DNA of 24,326 nucleotides, taken from positions 1-24,326 of the forward strand of contig CAZAED010000020.1 in assembly GCA_964484145.1 (NCBI GenBank), read 5' to 3'. The position numbers and the translations under genes were made by a program. Each line of letters opens with the position of its first letter. The first letter of the stretch is position 1. Below, piece by piece: positions 8,032-15,271 of this stretch. A model generated the notes under the pieces. The model did not search any database and had not been told where the DNA came from. It saw only the letters and a list, made by a program, of their open reading frames with translations. The stretch is from JAEUSF01 sp964484145 (lineage in GTDB: Bacteria; Patescibacteriota; Doudnabacteria; UBA920).

Positions 8032-9510
8032 CTAATTTCCAATATCTTGTCCCGATTTTTCTTTCATAAGCGGAAACACCACTGTTTCTCTTATAGACTT
8101 GCCCATTAAAACAGAAAATAATCTCTCTGAAACGCCAAAACCCGCGGCCGGAGGCATACCGTATTCCATAGCTTCTACATAGGCTTCGTCAAGCATTTGC
8201 GCTTCGTCGTCCCCTGCTGCTCGAAGTTTCATTTGCTCATCAAAACGGGAACGTTGGTCTATTGGGTCGTTAAGTTCTCCAAAGCCCTTGCCTAGTTCTG
8301 TGCCAAACGCCAAAATCTGCATCCTCTGCACTATTTTTGGGTTCTTTGGGTCTCTTTTAGCTAGCGGCTCTAGTTCAACCGGTTGGTCAACTAAAAATAC
8401 TGGCTTTTGTGTAGGAATATTTTTTCTTACTTCTTTAAAAATAATGTCTATAAGTCTTCCTTTGCCGGCAGTTGGTTCGTATTTTAAATGATGTTTGTCG
8501 CAAAAAGCGCGCAAGGTGTTATCGTCTGCCGATAATAAATCAATCGATGTGTGTTTTTTGAATATTTCAATATACGAAACTTTTTCCCAATTGCCGGAAA
8601 AGTCTACAGTCTTGCCGTGGGCGGTAATTTGCAAAGTGCCAAAAACATCGGAAATAATTTTCTGGTACATTTCTTGGCAAAACTGCATCATTTGTTCAAA
8701 AGAAGCGTACGCCCAATAGAATTCCATTTGGGTGTAGTCTTGTAAATGCTCTGTAGAAATGCCTTCGTTTCTAAATATGCGGCCAATTTCAAAAACTTTT
8801 TCATAGCCGGCCACCAGCATTTTTTTTAAAGGAAGCTCTAAACTTATTCTTAAATAAAAATCTCTGTCTAAGGCGTTGTGGTGAGTAATAAACGGTCTGG
8901 CTTCTGCGCCGCCCGGAATTGGTTCTAGGATAGGCATGTCTATATGTAAAAATCCGGCATCTTCCATAAACTTGCGCATGCTGTTCCAAAACCTGGCTTT
9001 TTTTACAAAAATATCTTTGGCCTCTAGGTTTAGTAAAATGTCTAAGTACCTTTTTCTAAGTCTTATTTCTTCATCTACAATACCAAAGTGCTCTGTTGGC
9101 AGAGGTAATAAACTTTTGGCTAATAGCTTGTAGCCAGTAGCCTGCAAAGTTTTTTCTTCGGTCTTGGTTTTAAATAGTTTACCTGTTACTTGTACAAAGT
9201 CGCCGGTGTCTAAATTTTTAAGAGCAAATTTAAAAACCTCTGCTCCCAAGTCGTCGCTCTTAAACAAAACTTGTATCTTGCCGCTTCCGTCTTCAATATG
9301 GACAAACATAATTTTGCCCATATCCCTAAAACTTCTTATACGTCCAACTAAAGTAATTTCTTTGTCCTGCAAGTTGTCAAAATCATCCAACGCCTGTTTA
9401 TTGGAGTGGGTTCTTTCTGTAACAGAAGGATACGCGTCTATGCCCGCGACCTTAATATTTTCGAGTTTAGTTTTTCTGCCTTTTATTATGTCTTCTAGTC
9501 TTTCTGACAT
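8032..9510 (-). CDS. lysS: Lysyl-tRNA synthetase, class II
   Basis: Charges tRNA-Lys with lysine. The 492-residue length is normal for class II LysRS. An N-terminal OB-fold anticodon-binding domain (about 51-135) is followed by RLRKRYLDIL (150-159) and the catalytic core: ILEPIPGGAEARPF (194-207), motif 2 FEIGRIFRNEG (240-250) with MEFYWAYA, AFGTELGKGFGELNDP (401-416), and motif 3 with GMPPAAGFGVSERL (451-464) containing R463 and SIRETVVFP. Two stretches differ from the common form: TEHLQDYTQMEFY replaces the familiar RHNPEFTMMELY, and SER replaces IDR in motif 3. It is the first gene of a five-gene operon, from the promoter at 9550-9578. Confidence 0.96.
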   Translation of the reverse strand: MSERLEDIIKGRKTKLENIKVAGIDAYPSVTERTHSNKQALDDFDNLQDKEITLVGRIRSFRDMGKIMFVHIEDGSGKIQVLFKSDDLGAEVFKFALKNLDTGDFVQVTGKLFKTKTEEKTLQATGYKLLAKSLLPLPTEHFGIVDEEIRLRKRYLDILLNLEAKDIFVKKARFWNSMRKFMEDAGFLHIDMPILEPIPGGAEARPFITHHNALDRDFYLRISLELPLKKMLVAGYEKVFEIGRIFRNEGISTEHLQDYTQMEFYWAYASFEQMMQFCQEMYQKIISDVFGTLQITAHGKTVDFSGNWEKVSYIEIFKKHTSIDLLSADDNTLRAFCDKHHLKYEPTAGKGRLIDIIFKEVRKNIPTQKPVFLVDQPVELEPLAKRDPKNPKIVQRMQILAFGTELGKGFGELNDPIDQRSRFDEQMKLRAAGDDEAQMLDEAYVEAMEYGMPPAAGFGVSERLFSVLMGKSIRETVVFPLMKEKSGQDIGN

Positions 9511-9517
9511 GAGTAAA

Positions 9518-9545
9518 ATATAAGATTTATGATATAAGATTTATG
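9518..9545. repeat. Two 14-bp tandem copies in the lysS leader
   Basis: ATATAAGATTTATG occurs twice, perfectly and back to back (9518-9531 and 9532-9545). It lies inside the predicted 5' leader of lysS, just downstream of the -10 box. It may be a slipped duplication or a paired binding site. Confidence 0.75.
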
Positions 9546-9549
9546 ATTT

Positions 9550-9578
9550 ATTATACCAAAAAGGCTAAAAATTAACAA
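9550..9578 (-). promoter_or_regulatory. Sigma70-type promoter of the lysS operon
   Basis: On the minus strand TTGTTA (9573-9578), exactly 17 bases, then a perfect TATAAT (9550-9555). The start would fall near 9543, giving a leader of about 33 bases to the lysS ATG at 9510. The -35 lies in the T-run of the greA terminator, so the operon starts where the previous unit ends. Confidence 0.7.
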
Positions 9579-9602
9579 AAAGAACGGCTTTTTGGCCGTT
9601 CT
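9571..9602 (-). terminator. Rho-independent terminator after greA
   Basis: An 8-bp stem AGAACGGC (9581-9588)/GCCGTTCT (9595-9602) with a 6-base loop. On the minus strand it is followed by TTTTTGTTAATTTTT. It lies 17 bases after the greA stop and separates greA from lysS. Confidence 0.85.
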
Positions 9603-9618
9603 CGAATTTTGCATAGTT

Positions 9619-10050
9619 CTACTCAATTGAGACTATCTCATACTCAGTTTCCCCTGCCGGGGTTTGAACCTTTATTTTGTTTCCGGCTTTTTGGCCTAGC
9701 ACAGCTTTTCCTACAATGCTTTCGTTGGAAATTTTGTTCTCTTTTGGGTTTGTTTCATTGCCACCTACTTTTACAGTTACCGTGGAGCCAATAGTTACGG
9801 TGTTGTGATTGCCGCCGGATTGAATAATTTCCGCGTTTTTAATCATATCTTCAATTTCAGCAATGCGTCCTTCTATAAAGCTTTGTTCTTCCCTAGCCTG
9901 GGCGTAGTCCGCGTTTTCGCTTAAGTCGCCGTGAGCCGCGGCTTCACGAATGCGTTCAATAACCTCTTTGCGTTTTACCTCAATAAGGTTTTTTAGTTCC
10001 TCGCTTAGTTTAGTAAGCCCCTCGGGGGTTAAAAGATATTTTTTGGCCAT
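9619..10050 (-). CDS. greA: Transcription elongation factor GreA
   Basis: Rescues backtracked RNA polymerase by stimulating cleavage of the RNA 3' end. It has the GreA N-terminal coiled coil (about residues 8-75) with the acidic tip GDLSENADY (41-49), containing D42 and E45, which enter the polymerase secondary channel. A C-terminal FKBP-like domain follows, ending KIKVQTPAGETEYEIVSIE. At 143 residues it is about 15 shorter than E. coli GreA; the loss is in the linker and early C-terminal domain. A TATAAA box (10055-10060, minus) lies only 4 bases before the ATG, so transcripts may be leaderless. A terminator follows directly. Confidence 0.95.
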   Translation of the reverse strand: MAKKYLLTPEGLTKLSEELKNLIEVKRKEVIERIREAAAHGDLSENADYAQAREEQSFIEGRIAEIEDMIKNAEIIQSGGNHNTVTIGSTVTVKVGGNETNPKENKISNESIVGKAVLGQKAGNKIKVQTPAGETEYEIVSIE

Positions 10051-10117
10051 GGGTTTTATAAGCGAAAATAACGCGAACTAAAACGCGATACCGACGCAAA
10101 AATGTTATTTTATTAAA

Positions 10118-10140
10118 CATTCCCGCACAAAGCGGGAATG
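10118..10140 (-). terminator. Hairpin after the gyrB-zinc finger unit, possible terminator
   Basis: A perfect 9-bp stem CATTCCCGC (10118-10126)/GCGGGAATG (10132-10140) with loop ACAAA, 57 bases downstream of the stop at 10197. On the minus strand it is followed by TTTAATAAAATAACATTTTT, a broken T-tract. It could be a weak terminator or another member of the GC-rich palindrome set. Confidence 0.5.
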
Positions 10141-10196
10141 AAATAGCTTATTTAATGTAGTTAGTTGGTGTATCTTACAACTTTTTTATTTCTGTG

Positions 10197-10451
10197 TCAA
10201 TTGCCCTGCTCAATTTCTTTTAAAGTTGGCTCAAATTGTGCTCTACATGACTCGCATTTTGATAAATGATCTTCTATTAAGTCGCCCATTTCATCGTCCA
10301 TTTCATTTTTTCCACCCCAAAAGTGTTTAAAAGTCATAGTATCCATTCCTGAAATTACAGTATGCATCTCAGTAAAATTTTCTCTTCCTTTATTAAGAAG
10401 TTCAGATATCCACTTAAAATCATTTGGTTGAGATTCGCCTTTTATGTTCAT
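10197..10451 (-). CDS. Small zinc-finger-like protein (anti-sigma N-terminal type?)
   Basis: An 84-residue acidic protein. Its C-terminal part has H62-x3-C66-x2-C69 in DHLSKCESCRAQFE, the pattern of the putative zinc-finger (HC2) domain found in anti-sigma factors. The usual fourth ligand further upstream is not clear (H43 is a candidate). No TM segment or sigma factor gene is nearby, so anti-sigma activity is only a guess. It lies 15 bases after gyrB and is probably read with it. Confidence 0.6.
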   Translation of the reverse strand: MNIKGESQPNDFKWISELLNKGRENFTEMHTVISGMDTMTFKHFWGGKNEMDDEMGDLIEDHLSKCESCRAQFEPTLKEIEQGN

Positions 10452-10466
10452 AAATTAATTTAAATT

Positions 10467-12533
10467 TTAAATATCTAAATTTTTAACATTTTTAGCGTGC
10501 GTGGTTATAAAGCGCTTTCTAGGGGCGACTTCATCGCCCATTAGGACTTCGAAGATTTCGGAAATTTTTTCCGCGTCTTCTATATTAACCTGAAGCATAA
10601 TGCGGTTTTTGGGGTCCATTGTAGTTTCCCAAAGCTGACCTGGGTTCATTTCACCCAAACCTTTGTAGCGCTGTATAGCGTATTTAAAGCCGTCTAGCTG
10701 GCCGCCAGTGGTTTCTTCTACGGTAGACACCTCGCCTGCTTCTTCGGCTTCGGCTGCTTCTGTTGTTTCGTCAGATTTTCCTTTTTTTGCAAGACCGCGA
10801 GCTTTTTTGCCGGCTTTGGCTTCGTCTACTAATTTTCTTAGAAGTTTATCTCTCTCCTCTTCGCTAAAAGCGTAAGCAGAATTTTTGCCTACTTTAACTT
10901 GAAACAAAGGAGGCTGGGCTATATACAAATGTCCGCGTTTAATAATTTCCGGAAAATATCGGAAAAACAAAGTTAAAAGCAGGGTTCGTATATGCGCGCC
11001 GTCTACGTCAGCATCAGTCATAATTATTACCCGGTGGTAACGGAGCTTTTCCATATCTAGTAAATCGCCCACGCCGGTACCCATAGCAATAATTAAGTTT
11101 TTTATTTCCTGGTTAGTTAAAGTCTTGTCTAAACGCGCTCTTTCTACGTTTAAAATTTTACCTCTTAGAGGTAGAATTGCTTGGTTTCTGCGGTCGCGTC
11201 CTTGTTTTGCGCTGCCACCGGCCGAGTCACCCTCTACAATGTAGAGTTCACACTTAGTAGGGTCTGACTCAGAGCAGTCGGCAAGTTTGCCCGGTAATGC
11301 TAAGCCATCTAACACGCCCTTACGGATTACAGAATCACGCGCAGCTCTGGCGGCCATTCTAGCTTTAGCAGCTAAAATAACTTTTTCTATAATTTTTCCA
11401 GCTTCCTGTGGGTGCTCTTCTAAATAAATTTCTAAAGCTTCGCCTACAACGGTTTCAACCGCAGTTCTAACTTCCGGGTTGCCAAGTTTGGCTTTGGTTT
11501 GGCCTTCAAATTGCGGGTTAGGAAGTTTTACGGAAATAATGGCGGAAAGACCTTCGCGCATATCTTCCCCGGTTAGTTTTTCCGACTCTTTAACGTAACC
11601 ATTTTTTGTAGCGTAAGAGTTTATAACGCGCGTTAAAGCCGTACGTAAACCGGTTACGTGCATACCGCCTTCTGGGTTGTATACGTTGTTGGCGTAGGCT
11701 AAAATTCTTTCGTCATAGTCGTCCGTATACTGCATAGAAAGTTCTACAAAAACTTCGTCCATTTGTTTTTGTATATACACGGGCTGCGACTTGGTTTTTT
11801 TGTTGCGGTTAATTTGGCGAATATAACTTAAAATACCGCCCTCAAAAAAGTATTGGTAAGTAAGGCCTAAGCTCTCGTCCGTAATAATAAAATGTAAGCC
11901 CTTGGTAAGGTAAGCCTGGCTGCGCAAATGTTCAAGTACAGTTTTAAAGTTAAACTGCGTTGTTTCAAAAATGCTTGCGTCCGGGTAAAAAGTAGTGCTA
12001 GTGCCGGTTTGTTCCGGGTCGTCTTTGTCTACTTTGCCAACAACTTTAACAGGCCCTTGGGGTTTACCAATTTTGTATTTTTGTTCGTAAATTTTTCCGT
12101 CGCGCTTAACTTGAGCAACAAGGTTTGTAGAAAGAGCGTTTACAACTGCCGCGCCCACACCATGAAGACCACCAGAGACTTTATAGCCACTAGCATCGCC
12201 GCCGAATTTACCGCCGGCGTGCAGTACGGTTAAAACCGTTTCTAGAGCAGACTTTTTGGTTTGTTTGTGAACGTCTACCGGGATACCACGGCCATTGTCT
12301 ACCACGGTTACCCCGCCGTCTTTTTGGAGGAGCACGCCAATTTTAGTGGCGTGTCCGGCCATAGCTTCGTCTACAGAGTTGTCTACAATTTCCCAAATAA
12401 GGTGATGTAATCCCGTGGAAGAAGTAGAGCCAATATACATACCCGGGCGCTTTCTTACCGGGTCTAACCCTTCAAGTACCGTTATATTTTCAGAAGTATA
12501 AGCAGCTTTTTTAACTTTTTCGTCTTTTGGCAT
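10467..12533 (-). CDS. gyrB: DNA gyrase subunit B
   Basis: The ATP-hydrolysing subunit of the type II topoisomerase that supercoils DNA. In order: the GHKL ATPase domain with EIVDNSVDEAM (48-58; catalytic E48, N52), DNGRGIP (79-85) and GGLHGVGAAVV (121-131); the transducer with QTKAKLG (345-351); the TOPRIM domain with VEGDSAGG (433-440; E434) and DADVDGAH (507-514); and the C-terminal YKGLGEMNP block. The whole is 688 residues, about 40 more than usual. The excess is a low-complexity Lys- then Glu/Ala/Thr-rich insert at about 572-612, between the TOPRIM and C-terminal parts. gyrA is not adjacent. ParE is the alternative name, but the EGDSAGG/QTKAKLG wording and single-gene context favour GyrB. 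Confidence 0.93.
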   Translation of the reverse strand: MPKDEKVKKAAYTSENITVLEGLDPVRKRPGMYIGSTSSTGLHHLIWEIVDNSVDEAMAGHATKIGVLLQKDGGVTVVDNGRGIPVDVHKQTKKSALETVLTVLHAGGKFGGDASGYKVSGGLHGVGAAVVNALSTNLVAQVKRDGKIYEQKYKIGKPQGPVKVVGKVDKDDPEQTGTSTTFYPDASIFETTQFNFKTVLEHLRSQAYLTKGLHFIITDESLGLTYQYFFEGGILSYIRQINRNKKTKSQPVYIQKQMDEVFVELSMQYTDDYDERILAYANNVYNPEGGMHVTGLRTALTRVINSYATKNGYVKESEKLTGEDMREGLSAIISVKLPNPQFEGQTKAKLGNPEVRTAVETVVGEALEIYLEEHPQEAGKIIEKVILAAKARMAARAARDSVIRKGVLDGLALPGKLADCSESDPTKCELYIVEGDSAGGSAKQGRDRRNQAILPLRGKILNVERARLDKTLTNQEIKNLIIAMGTGVGDLLDMEKLRYHRVIIMTDADVDGAHIRTLLLTLFFRYFPEIIKRGHLYIAQPPLFQVKVGKNSAYAFSEEERDKLLRKLVDEAKAGKKARGLAKKGKSDETTEAAEAEEAGEVSTVEETTGGQLDGFKYAIQRYKGLGEMNPGQLWETTMDPKNRIMLQVNIEDAEKISEIFEVLMGDEVAPRKRFITTHAKNVKNLDI

Positions 12534-12550
12534 AGCTAAAGTTTGTTAGG

Positions 12551-12955
12551 TTAAAATATGAAATGAATTTTAGAATTCGAGCAAGCATTGTAATTATGAC
12601 TAATTGCGATATCCCAGGAACACCATCCAGACAAAGTAGAATAGTCAACTAATATGGTTAATAAAAATAAAAAAATAATATTTAAAATAATTTTTTTTCC
12701 GATTGAAATATTGAATTTTGAACAAATGAATTCAAATATTAGTAAGAGAACTAATGTTATTAAGACTGGCAGCGCAAATATAAAATAATTCTGAGGGCCT
12801 ACAGGAACAAACAAGCCAATAATCGGACCAAAAAAAGCTTCCTTTCGAAAGTAAAGAATTGTATATATAATGGTTATTCCAATCCACCAAACCAAGGCAT
12901 AGCTATACCAAACAGGAAATTTATTCGTCTGGTTTAATGGAGTTTGATTTAGCAT
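12551..12955 (-). CDS. Small membrane protein of unknown function
   Basis: A 134-residue protein with three or four hydrophobic segments (about 16-36, 56-76 and 86-104) and a cysteine-containing C-terminal tail (SGWCSWD, NACSNS) that is probably outside. I do not recognise a family. It starts downstream of the terminator at 13031-13075 and ends 17 bases before gyrB, so it may share a transcript with gyrB. Its base composition is more AT-rich than gyrB, in keeping with a fast-evolving accessory gene. Confidence 0.6.
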   Translation of the reverse strand: MLNQTPLNQTNKFPVWYSYALVWWIGITIIYTILYFRKEAFFGPIIGLFVPVGPQNYFIFALPVLITLVLLLIFEFICSKFNISIGKKIILNIIFLFLLTILVDYSTLSGWCSWDIAISHNYNACSNSKIHFIF

Positions 12956-13030
12956 TTGAGCCTATTTTACTACTTAATATACTATATTAACTTTATCATA
13001 CTTTTGCTCTTAATTCTAGTTTAAAATGTG

Positions 13031-13075
13031 TATAAAAAATATTAAAATAGCGCTTATTTAAGCGCTATTTTAATA
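13031..13075 (-). terminator. Strong rho-independent terminator
   Basis: A perfect 17-bp stem (arms 13040-13056 and 13059-13075, core AGCGCTTA/TAAGCGCT) has a 2-base loop. On the minus strand it is followed by TTTTTTATA. It closes the pheS unit 41 bases after the stop at 13116. The arms are symmetric enough to act in both directions. Confidence 0.88.
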
Positions 13076-13115
13076 TAATACTATTAACTCAATTTTTATA
13101 GTCCTCGCTTGGTTC

Positions 13116-13457
13116 CTAATCTAAACTTTCAGCTCGAGCAGACTGGCCAATTGTTGGTCCGCCTGGCTTTAGGCGCATTGCCTGGTCGCCAATGAAATTT
13201 ACTTTTGGATCAAGCGCGTAAAGCAATTCTCTAACAGTCCTTTTTTTATTAACACCCATTTTTTTTCTGCTTTCTAACGCAGCTTTTTCTGTTGCAAAAA
13301 AAGCCTCAACATTTTTGGGGTCAAATTTTTTAAGAGCCCTATGAATTAAAATAAGCGCTTCTTGTGGCTTGTCGTAGGTCTGTGATATGTCGTTAATAAG
13401 ACCATCGTGACGTTCTAGATCAGTTGGGGTAATATTTTCCGCAGAGAGTTTTTTCAT
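13116..13457 (-). CDS. Small soluble protein of unknown function
   Basis: A 113-residue, charged, probably helical protein with no TM segment. The middle (about residues 30-85) looks alpha-helical and the C-terminus has a glycine/proline turn, LKPGGPTIGQ. I recognise no domain. It begins 15 bases after the phenylalanyl-tRNA synthetase stop and is followed by a terminator, so it is the last gene of that unit. A link to tRNA charging is suggested only by position. Confidence 0.6.
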   Translation of the reverse strand: MKKLSAENITPTDLERHDGLINDISQTYDKPQEALILIHRALKKFDPKNVEAFFATEKAALESRKKMGVNKKRTVRELLYALDPKVNFIGDQAMRLKPGGPTIGQSARAESLD

Positions 13458-13472
13458 ATTTTGTTTTTTAGT

Positions 13473-14609
13473 TTATCTTAACTCCGCGTTATAAAGGCGT
13501 TTTGTTTCTTCGTAGAGTTTATTGTGAATGGCGTCCACTTCTTCGCTCTTTAGGGTGCGTTCTGGGCTCCGGTAGACTATGTGGTAGGTGTAAGACATTC
13601 TATCAGCGCCAAATTTCGCGTCGTTCTCGTATTTGTCCATTAATTCCACCTGCTCAACTAAGTCGCCTCCCAGTTCGCGAATTAAGTCAAAGTAATTGTT
13701 TGGTACAAAGTCTTTGTTTACTATGAACGATATGTCGCGCGGTACGGGCGGGAATTTACTTACCTCAATGTACTTATGCCCAAGTTTAAGCTGTTTTTTT
13801 ACGCGCGCGTCCTCACTCCAAAGTAGGCGTATGTCGGGAAGTTCCATGCTGGCTATGGCTAATCTTTCCAAACCAAAACCAAAAGCCCAACCTGTATAGT
13901 TTGAAGAATCAACCCCTAATTTTTCTAAAACACTCCCCTTTACCACTCCGCAGCCTACAACTTCCACCCATTTGCCGTTTAAGTCCACTTCCATTTCTAA
14001 GCTGGGATCTGTGTAAGGGAAAGTGTCTTTATTCAACCTATATTTAACACTTGGTCCGAAAACCGCTTTTGCAATGTTGCCTAAAGATTCTTCTAAGTCA
14101 GTTTGAGTAATGGTTTTTACAGACTTTGGACTTAGGTACCAGCCGTCTATTTGGTGGAACACATTCATGTGCTTGCTGTCTATTTCATCTTTCCTATAAA
14201 CTTTACCAAAACTAAAACAGCCCACTGGTTTGTTTTCGGAAATAAGTTTTTTTATGCCCTCGTCCTGTAAAAAGTAATACCACATAACTGTGGTGTGGGT
14301 ACGAAGAATATTTTTGTCGTCTATGTAATAGGTGTCGCTTTTGCTGCGAGCTGGGTGGTTTGGTGGGAAATCGAACAAGTCAAAGCTAATATCCGCCGGA
14401 ACTATTTCTGGGGTTTGTATCGTGCCTAAGTCTTTAAAATAGTCGGAAGATAGGATCCTATCCACCACTTCTTTTATGGGGCTACCTTCGGTACGGGACA
14501 AATCGGGCATGCTTAAATAGCGCCTTATTCTAAGAGCTTCAAAGTCTGTTCGTTTTTCTAGTTCTTTTTTAAGACGTGTTTCCTCCGAAGTGTCTATTAC
14601 TATATTCAT
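13473..14609 (-). CDS. pheS: Phenylalanyl-tRNA synthetase, mitochondrial-type single chain
   Basis: Charges tRNA-Phe. The class II catalytic core covers about residues 35-275 of 378: motif 1 region FPPNHPARSKSDTYYI (81-96), motif 2 SFGKVYRKDEIDSKH (133-147) with FHQIDGW (151-157), and motif 3 GFGLERLAIA (244-253), then PDIRLLWSEDARV. A ferredoxin-fold anticodon-binding domain (about 286-378; FPPVPRDISFIV, GGDLVEQVELMDKY, YRSPERTL) follows, which in bacteria normally ends PheT. The bacterial PheS N-terminal coiled coil is missing. This plan is that of the monomeric mitochondrial enzyme. An upstream ATG at 14642 exists, but its 11 extra residues are encoded by the palindrome at 14625-14695, so 14609 is preferred. 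The protein at 14713 supplies a PheT-like OB domain. No PheT body is in the window. Confidence 0.88.
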   Translation of the reverse strand: MNIVIDTSEETRLKKELEKRTDFEALRIRRYLSMPDLSRTEGSPIKEVVDRILSSDYFKDLGTIQTPEIVPADISFDLFDFPPNHPARSKSDTYYIDDKNILRTHTTVMWYYFLQDEGIKKLISENKPVGCFSFGKVYRKDEIDSKHMNVFHQIDGWYLSPKSVKTITQTDLEESLGNIAKAVFGPSVKYRLNKDTFPYTDPSLEMEVDLNGKWVEVVGCGVVKGSVLEKLGVDSSNYTGWAFGFGLERLAIASMELPDIRLLWSEDARVKKQLKLGHKYIEVSKFPPVPRDISFIVNKDFVPNNYFDLIRELGGDLVEQVELMDKYENDAKFGADRMSYTYHIVYRSPERTLKSEEVDAIHNKLYEETKRLYNAELR

Positions 14610-14624
14610 AATAATTGTTTCTGG

Positions 14625-14695
14625 ATCCCGGATAGCTTTCACGCCTTCGCTGAAGCTTCGGCGGACAAGTCGGGTGCACTCAAATCTTCCGGGAT
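14625..14695. repeat. GC-rich palindromic element between the tRNA-binding gene and pheS
   Basis: Terminal inverted repeats ATCCCGGA (14625-14632) and TCCGGGAT (14688-14695) bound a 71-base block. An inner palindrome around GAAGCTTC lies between CGCC and GGCG arms, and the block holds GGACAAGT (14663-14670), shared with the element at 7563-7599. It is much more GC-rich than its surroundings and resembles REP/MITE-like dispersed repeats. It encodes the dispensable extra N-terminus of the longer pheS frame. Confidence 0.7.
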
Positions 14696-14712
14696 GACCT
14701 AATAAATTTACG

Positions 14713-15144
14713 TTATTTTATCATATCAGCGTTAAACTCGCTACCCGACTTAACGTTAGGTTTTAGTAACATAATCTCCGGCTTGTCACCGGGTTCTTTG
14801 GTTAATCCAAGCTCAAAAGCCGCGCAAATCATACCTTGGCTTTCTATGCCGCGGATTTTGGCTTTGGCTAGGACAAAAGGTTCGTGAGTTTCGCTATGAA
14901 TATTTTGGATAATTTGCGCGCCCGGTAAAGCTAAAGCTACTATGTCCCCTTCCCCAAAATTAAAAGCCCCGCAGACTACCGGGTAAATTTCTTTGTCACC
15001 AACATTTAACTTTATAATCCTAAGCCTGTCGGCATTAGGGTGTTTTTCTACCCCCACAACCTTTGCGGCAACTATACCCGGAAAAGATTTATTTTCACGT
15101 GATGTTTGGTTCGAAAATAATCGTTTAAAAAAATCTAAAATCAT
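14713..15144 (-). CDS. Stand-alone tRNA-binding OB-fold protein (PheT N-terminal-like)
   Basis: A 143-residue protein consisting of an EMAPII/Arc1-type tRNA-binding OB fold (about residues 21-125). Visible family pattern: GIVAAKVVGVEKHPNADRL (23-41), VVCGAFNFGEGD (56-67), ALPGAQI, then IRGIESQGMICAAFELGL (98-115). Wording and domain order closely match the first domain of bacterial PheT, more than the MetG C-terminal domain or CsaA. The gene ends just upstream of pheS, with one palindromic element between. It probably delivers tRNA to the neighbouring synthetase in trans. A short tail (MILDFFKRLF) precedes the fold. Confidence 0.85.
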   Translation of the reverse strand: MILDFFKRLFSNQTSRENKSFPGIVAAKVVGVEKHPNADRLRIIKLNVGDKEIYPVVCGAFNFGEGDIVALALPGAQIIQNIHSETHEPFVLAKAKIRGIESQGMICAAFELGLTKEPGDKPEIMLLKPNVKSGSEFNADMIK

Positions 15145-15180
15145 ATTGGTCTTTACTTTATAACTTTATGAACTTACTTG

Positions 15181-15236
15181 CCCGACGTAGCTTTCTTGAC
15201 CTTCTTAGCCTTGGCGTCGGAGGTAGCGACGGCGGG
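15181..15236. repeat. GC-rich imperfect palindrome
   Basis: CCCGACGTAGC at the left and GTAGCGACGGCGGG at the right form imperfect inverted arms around a less ordered centre. It fills much of the 127-base gap between the surface protein gene and the tRNA-binding gene. On the minus strand one frame reads as a Lys/Ala-rich peptide ending in TAA, with an in-frame TGA just before it and no start codon. Confidence 0.5.
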
Positions 15237-15271
15237 TCATTCTTTGAAATCTTTTAATTCTTGTCATTCGT

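Noticed and set aside
8801..8989. Short ORFs inside lysS, on both strands (up to about 9523)
   Set aside because: They are frame shadows of a full-length, fully recognisable lysyl-tRNA synthetase.
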